The translations under genes and the position numbers were made by a program. The notes below the pieces were generated by a model, which was not told where the DNA came from, made no database searches, and saw only the letters and a program-made list of their open reading frames with translations. A DNA stretch of 64,000 nucleotides from an uncultured Bacilli bacterium. Lineage in GTDB: Bacteria > Bacillota_I > Bacilli_A > RF39 > UBA660. The stretch covers positions 496,001 through 560,000 of the forward strand of contig CAKPMX010000001.1 in NCBI GenBank assembly GCA_934168205.1, read 5' to 3'. Below, one piece after another: positions 60,141-64,000 of this stretch. Position 1 is the stretch's first letter, and each line of letters starts with the position of its first letter.

Positions 60141-60344
60141 ATGACAGAATATGAACAATATGTCGATGCTGTTAACAAAATATATAGCTACTTAGAAATG
60201 ATGAAAACAGTATGGACAGATCAAGATAATATTAGTTATCTAGACAATTTAGAAACTTATAAACAAGTTGTAATAAATAATGCTAATATATTTGATCCAA
60301 ATAAAAAAACAACACATGAAATGGAGGAGTTAGGAAATGACTAA
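60141..60344 (+). CDS. Small helical T7SS partner (67 residues)
   Basis: 67 residues, below the usual 100 of WXG100 proteins. One long helix is followed by 'TVWTDQDNISYL', a partial WXG-like turn with Asp for Gly, and a short second helix. It may be half of a heterodimer with the next gene, which overlaps it by 8 bases. TAGGAGGTA precedes ATG. Confidence 0.65.
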   Translation: MTEYEQYVDAVNKIYSYLEMMKTVWTDQDNISYLDNLETYKQVVINNANIFDPNKKTTHEMEELGND

Positions 60345-60549
60345 TGAATCTATAAGTATAGACCAAATAGCTGTAGAATTAAACAAGAATGCCGAAACTA
60401 TCAGAAATCTAGTTCAAGGTAAAGATGCAGCCCAACTAATAGAATTTGTTGATGCCGTAGTAGACTATGCTAAATTCATAGAAAATACTATTGAATTAGA
60501 AAAAGCTGCCGATAAGGCCCTTCAAGGATTAATTGATTTAAAAAAATAA
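60337..60549 (+). CDS. Small helical T7SS partner (70 residues)
   Basis: 70 residues, almost entirely helical and acidic ('DQIAVELNKNAETIRNLVQG' then 'FIENTIELEKAADKAL'). It has no WXG. A site GGAGGAGTTAGG lies before ATG within the previous gene. Together the two proteins may form a helical substrate or adaptor for EssC-2; this is inference from position and size. Confidence 0.6.
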   Translation: MTNESISIDQIAVELNKNAETIRNLVQGKDAAQLIEFVDAVVDYAKFIENTIELEKAADKALQGLIDLKK

Positions 60550-60576
60550 GAACTTTCAAATTACGAAAGTTCTTTT
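60548..60576. terminator. Terminator of T7SS cluster 2, probably bidirectional
   Basis: AAGAACTTTC (60548-60557) / GAAAGTTCTT (60565-60574) with T run on the right and A run on the left, which would also stop the minus-strand SpoIID-like transcript. Confidence 0.8.
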
Positions 60577-60632
60577 CTTTAACTTATATATCTTATTAAT
60601 CGTTTAAAATTAATCCACCATATCCAAACTAT

Positions 60633-61700
60633 TTATGCTTCTTTTATATATCTGTTTAAAGTAACTTTAGGAAAATAGTATTTCAAAATATTAGCATAGT
60701 CACAACCATTTTTAGCTATCTCATTAGCACCAAAGATACTAAGTCCATAAAAATAACCAAAACCTAAACAAATAAATCTTATATAGTCTTTATTAACAAT
60801 AATATTTATTGCTCTAGACTTAATATTTAACATTTTAACTATGTCATCACCAATGAATACAGATTCATCAACTTGTAATTTATCAACAAAACCATTTTCA
60901 TCAAGAGATAATGCCTTGATAGTACTATCACCAGTAATTTTAGTCTTAAGTAATTTACTTAAGTCACTATAATTATAATCTTTTATATTAACATAATAAG
61001 GAGAAGCCATATCCCAACTACTAGAAACTTCTGAAAGATATCCATATTTATTAGAACTTAAAGTTCTTCCATTATTACAATAATGTGTAAAAGGCAATAT
61101 ATAATAATTGTTATAAGTTAAGAATAGACAGTCAGTATCTTTAACTGCTACCTCAAGCATCTTTAAAATATCATCAAAGTCACTAAACCAAGATAGTTTA
61201 TAATATGATAAAGGTCTATAATTAACAAATTCATTAAAAGATAATATTATTCTTTTTTCACTCATCTCTTTAAAAGCATAAGTTCTATATAAAATTGCTA
61301 AAGCTTTTAATGTTTCTATCTCAATGCCTTTATAATATCTACTAGCTAAACATCCAAGTAAATATTCTCTCAAAGATATTTCAATTATAGCCTCATTTTC
61401 TAATTTTATAGTTACCAAGTATTGCTCGTTAGAATAATATAAATCCTCTTTTAATACTTCTATTTCAACATCATTCTTACTAATATCCAATGCTTTAACA
61501 ACAATACCATCTATAACTAAATAGACCTTATTTCCATTATAATCAATTCCGTTATTTATTACAAAGTTTCTAGTTCTTCTAGTTATTTCTTTATCTGAAG
61601 AATTAAAAGCTATCTCTTTTGAAAATTCATAACTCATAGTTAAATACAAGTATAAAATATCTTCCATTCCATTATTTCTAATTTCATATTTATAAAACAT
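60633..61700 (-). CDS. Divergent SpoIID-like protein
   Basis: 355 residues. SpoIID is a lytic transglycosylase of forespore engulfment. 'ISLREYLLGCLASRYYKGIEIETLKALAILYRTYAF' matches the core L-DYV-GVV--E------EALKAQAVAARTYA pattern, though the catalytic-type Glu is replaced (ASRYY). Near the C-terminus 'KDYIRFICLGFGYFYGLSIFGANEIAKNGCDYANILKYYFP' matches G-G-GHGVGMSQ-GA--MA--G--Y--IL--YYPG, with the HGVGMSQ block changed. It has no signal peptide. So it keeps the fold but probably not the usual activity. ATG 61700 follows GGTGAT. Downstream of the phospholipase-like gene on the same strand. Confidence 0.75.
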   Translation of the reverse strand: MFYKYEIRNNGMEDILYLYLTMSYEFSKEIAFNSSDKEITRRTRNFVINNGIDYNGNKVYLVIDGIVVKALDISKNDVEIEVLKEDLYYSNEQYLVTIKLENEAIIEISLREYLLGCLASRYYKGIEIETLKALAILYRTYAFKEMSEKRIILSFNEFVNYRPLSYYKLSWFSDFDDILKMLEVAVKDTDCLFLTYNNYYILPFTHYCNNGRTLSSNKYGYLSEVSSSWDMASPYYVNIKDYNYSDLSKLLKTKITGDSTIKALSLDENGFVDKLQVDESVFIGDDIVKMLNIKSRAINIIVNKDYIRFICLGFGYFYGLSIFGANEIAKNGCDYANILKYYFPKVTLNRYIKEA

Positions 61701-61744
61701 AATTATCACCTAGAAATAGTATGGAATTTATAAATTAAAATATA

Positions 61745-61779
61745 CAAAAAGAACTTAAAATTCAAAATATTTAAGTTCC
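61745..61779 (-). terminator. Terminator overlapping the phospholipase-like gene's stop
   Basis: GAACTTAAA (61751-61759) / TTTAAGTTC (61770-61778); the A run at 61746-61750 becomes the T tail on the minus strand. The stem covers the stop codon. Confidence 0.7.
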
Positions 61780-62726
61780 TTATCTAATTCACAGTCAAGT
61801 CCCGTAATATAACTTTTGTTAATAAATACTTTTTCTAATTCTATATCTTTTCCATTTATATAATCAAAACTAGCACATATCATCACTTTTGCTAACTTAA
61901 GGGCTCTTAAGTATAAATCTAAAAAACTTTCTTCACTAATTAAACTATAATCACAAGGATTACGCCATAATTTATGATTTTCATTTAAAAAATTATGTCT
62001 GTCATTTAAAGGATAATGATAACTAATAGCTTCAAATCTAAAAACACGTTTACTAGTAAAAGTATCAGCTAATTTATAAAAAAACTTTTTAATACCATAT
62101 CTATCTTGTCTAAATATAAATATAGAATTTCTCATTTGTTTTAATGACTTATAATATATTTTATCCATATTATCTACATCAAATGTTTCTTTAAATGTAT
62201 ATTTAATTGTATCTTTAAGTTCATTTGAAAATTTACTTGTATCAAAACTAAACTTACTTATATTAAACTTATATGGATTAATCGATTCTCTTCTTTTAAT
62301 CATATCATTATCTAAAAAAGTTTCCATAAATGTATGTACATTATTATATTTATATGTACTTTTATCATTTTTATTAAAATACCCTGTTTTATAGTAAATA
62401 TAAGGATGTACAGTAGAATCTAATACATAGTGACAAATAGTTCCGACTAAAAATGAATTAACATCTATATCTTCTGTATAATCATTTTCTTTTATGTAAT
62501 TAATTAAGTTAACAAAAAAATCTTGTGTCTTATTAGTATGAAAGTACTTTTGAAAATCTCTTATTTTTTTACCTGGTAATATACTAAATAAATTGTAAAA
62601 CATTAATGAATCAATACTTTGGCCAAAAGTCTTTAAACGATTAACATCAAGTTTATTTTTAATTTCTTTTGGTAATATATCGTTTAAATCTTGTGCAAAG
62701 TAAGCATGAACAGCTGTTGCTGGCAT
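61755..62726 (-). CDS. Zinc-dependent phospholipase C-like protein
   Basis: 323 residues. The pattern fits the zinc-dependent phospholipase C/S1-P1 nuclease-like domain (PF00882 type): N-terminal 'PATAVHAYFAQDLND', an Asp in 'IDSLMFY', and 'VGTICHYVLDSTVHPYIYY' with His and Asp ligands, plus 'NVHTFMET'. There is no signal peptide, so it may act in the cytoplasm. Substrate unknown. AGGAGGG lies 8 bases before ATG. Confidence 0.72.
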   Translation of the reverse strand: MPATAVHAYFAQDLNDILPKEIKNKLDVNRLKTFGQSIDSLMFYNLFSILPGKKIRDFQKYFHTNKTQDFFVNLINYIKENDYTEDIDVNSFLVGTICHYVLDSTVHPYIYYKTGYFNKNDKSTYKYNNVHTFMETFLDNDMIKRRESINPYKFNISKFSFDTSKFSNELKDTIKYTFKETFDVDNMDKIYYKSLKQMRNSIFIFRQDRYGIKKFFYKLADTFTSKRVFRFEAISYHYPLNDRHNFLNENHKLWRNPCDYSLISEESFLDLYLRALKLAKVMICASFDYINGKDIELEKVFINKSYITGLDCELDKELKYFEF

Positions 62727-62840
62727 AAACGAACCCTCCTAATCATATAAAGTATAATATGAACATTCCCTAAACTAGTAACAATTATATCATAGTTTTT
62801 AAAATTTTCATATTTTTACCATACTTTACCTCAAATGTTA

Positions 62841-62849
62841 TGGTATAAT
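62841..62849 (+). promoter_or_regulatory. Extended -10 promoter of the Abi_2 gene
   Basis: TGgTATAAT at 62841-62849, 18 bases before the start, with no clear -35. The gap from 62727 to 62866 also holds the divergent promoter of the phospholipase-like gene, which I cannot place with confidence. Confidence 0.6.
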
Positions 62850-62866
62850 CTATAATAGGTGAGATT

Positions 62867-63829
62867 ATGATAGAGAAACAATTTAAAACCTTAGATGAAC
62901 AAATCGAAATATTTAAGCATAAGGGATTAGTAATTGAAGATGAAAAATATGCAAAAGAAGTCTTATTACGAGAGAACTATTTCTTTATTAATGGTTATCG
63001 TCATCTGTTTTATAAGTCATCAACAGAAAAGGTATTTATTAAAGGTACAACGTTTGAGGAATTATATAGCTTATTCTTATTTGACCGTTCATTTAGAAAT
63101 GTTTTATTCAAATACTTATTGGTAATTGAAAATAACTTAAAATCAATTACTTCATATCAATTATCTAAAAAGTATGGATATAAGGAAAAAGATTACCTAC
63201 GAGCTAAGAATTTTACCCAGATTCCAGATCGTCAAAGACAAGTAAATGACCTTATTAAAAAAATGAAAAGACAAATAAGAATAAATGGTTCACAACACAG
63301 TGCAACATCTCATTATGTTTCTAATTATGGATACATACCTCTTTGGATTTTAGTTAAAGTACTATCTTTCGGCGTAGTTAGTGAAATGATAACAATACTA
63401 AAACCAGAGGACCAAAGAGACATAAGTAACATATATGGAATTTCAACAACTGATTTTATTACATATTTACCTATTCTTGCTAATTATAGAAATCTTTGTG
63501 CCCATGAAGATATTCTATATGAAAACAGAACTCAAAAAGGAATAAATGATACTATATATCATAAGTTACTAAATATTCCAAAGGAAGATAATGAGTATAT
63601 ATATGGAAAACATGATTTATTTGCTTTAATAATTATCATGAAACAGATGCTTTCAACTGAAGAATTTAAGAATATGACTTTTGAATTAGAACATATTGTA
63701 CAGACTCTAAATTATAATCTAACCAGTATAAAAATAGATAAAGTATTAAATACTATGGGCTTCCCAATAAATTGGGAAGAATTAGCTAAGATAGAGAGGC
63801 CGATGTTTAATGAAGAAAAAGAACAATGA
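62867..63829 (+). CDS. Abi_2 (AbiD/AbiF) family protein with HEPN-type motif
   Basis: 320 residues. 'FDRSFRNVLFKYLLVIENNLKS' and 'YRNLCAHEDILYENR' are the two marks of the Abi_2 family of phage abortive-infection proteins. RNLCAH fits the Rx4-6H motif of HEPN ribonucleases, so RNA cleavage on phage infection is plausible. AbiD/AbiF often act alone. Monocistronic with GGTGAG before ATG. The next gene overlaps its end by 20 bases. Confidence 0.85.
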   Translation: MIEKQFKTLDEQIEIFKHKGLVIEDEKYAKEVLLRENYFFINGYRHLFYKSSTEKVFIKGTTFEELYSLFLFDRSFRNVLFKYLLVIENNLKSITSYQLSKKYGYKEKDYLRAKNFTQIPDRQRQVNDLIKKMKRQIRINGSQHSATSHYVSNYGYIPLWILVKVLSFGVVSEMITILKPEDQRDISNIYGISTTDFITYLPILANYRNLCAHEDILYENRTQKGINDTIYHKLLNIPKEDNEYIYGKHDLFALIIIMKQMLSTEEFKNMTFELEHIVQTLNYNLTSIKIDKVLNTMGFPINWEELAKIERPMFNEEKEQ

Positions 63830-64000
63830 TACTATTAAATTATTACCTATAATTGTTTTTTCATTCGTAATTGGAGGAATAATTACTTTGTCAATATTAA
63901 GATGGACTCCAATTTTAGATCAAATAATAGGTAATAGAAATACTGTAATAACAAAAAACGGAACACAAGTATATGAAAAATCATCTCTTGCTGCATCTGT
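63810..64000 (+). CDS. Start of a membrane-anchored protein, possibly HtrA-like protease (3' end outside window)
   Basis: ATG 63810, overlapping the Abi_2 stop, with GAGAGG about 10 bases upstream. 63 codons are visible: a basic start (KKKNNDTIK), one membrane segment (about 11-32) and an outer segment with 'GTQVYEKSSLAAS'. This layout, with the Glu-Lys-Ser-Ser-Leu-Ala-Ala-Ser sequence after the anchor, resembles the beginning of HtrA/DegP-type proteases, but the protease domain lies beyond the window. Assignment is weak. Confidence 0.45.
   Translation, partial: MKKKNNDTIKLLPIIVFSFVIGGIITLSILRWTPILDQIIGNRNTVITKNGTQVYEKSSLAAS

Noticed and set aside
1..64000. Use of the Mycoplasma code (TGA as Trp)
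   Set aside because: clpP, dinB and map end naturally at TGA at the expected length, and Trp is encoded by TGG throughout.
1..64000. CRISPR array, tRNA, rRNA or insertion sequence
   Set aside because: No regularly spaced repeat, cloverleaf, rRNA sequence or transposase was seen. The only tandem repeats are coding (66 bp) or a two-copy duplication (22 bp).

Overview
The window is AT-rich, densely packed bacterial chromosome with strong AGGAGG-type ribosome binding sites, sigma-A-like promoters and intrinsic terminators at most transcript ends. TGA is used as a stop (for example at the ends of clpP, dinB and map), so the standard bacterial code applies rather than the Mycoplasma code. Gene order is Bacillus-like: uvrB-uvrA-yvlD-lgt-yvcK-whiA next to clpP and gapA, and an S10-spc-alpha ribosomal cluster without rpsD. 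hprK, rapZ, rpmD and ecfT are absent from their usual places. The best fit is a genome-reduced, low-GC member of Bacillota, class Bacilli, perhaps an uncultured gut lineage near the Erysipelotrichia, RF39 or Mollicutes. That placement is inference.

Layout. 1-3.3 kb: the end of a protein with 11-residue repeats, a small membrane protein, an inactive-looking signal-peptidase-like protein, a collagen-like protein and a divergent peptide deformylase. 3.4-14 kb: excision repair (uvrB, uvrA), yvlD, lgt, yvcK, whiA, clpP and a uridine kinase-like gene. 14-15 kb: gapA. 15.1-22.1 kb: a first type VII secretion (T7SS) cluster with EssC, a YukD-like ubiquitin fold protein and six small helical WXG100-type proteins. 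22.2-29.8 kb: pgk, a glycolipid cassette (flippase-like protein and glycosyltransferase), tpiA, spo0A, an AAA ATPase and gpmA. 29.9-31.5 kb: a small HTH regulator and a Y-family polymerase with a good LexA box in its promoter. 31.6-46 kb: a structured leader and the S10-spc-alpha operon with secY, adk, map, infA and rpoA. 46-52.5 kb: a short-chain dehydrogenase, two decayed EcfA-like ATPases, truA, two unknown genes, rplM-rpsI behind an L13-type leader, and a holin/endolysin-like pair. 52.6-55.2 kb: a ZIP metal transporter, an unknown gene and a CwlD-like amidase. 55.3-60.5 kb: a second, smaller EssC/YukD cluster. 60.6-64 kb: a SpoIID-like protein, a zinc-dependent phospholipase C-like protein, an Abi_2 (HEPN) protein and the start of a membrane-anchored protein.

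The most unusual content is the pair of EssC/YukD clusters. Each has a 1.5-kb-residue EssC ATPase, a YukD-like protein and small helical partners, but none of EsaA, EssA or EssB, the other membrane parts of the known Bacillota T7SS. The first cluster sits between gapA and pgk, so it splits the usual glycolytic operon. Also notable are the EcfA1/EcfA2 remnants with damaged ATPase motifs and no EcfT, and a set of sporulation-type genes (Spo0A, CwlD-like, SpoIID-like, collagen-like protein) in a genome that otherwise looks reduced.

Several genes have ribosome binding sites of the form GGTGAT that contain an in-frame GTG. The starts given here are placed after those sites (yvlD, yvcK, essC-1, the first T7SS helical protein, tpiA, the SpoIID-like gene).
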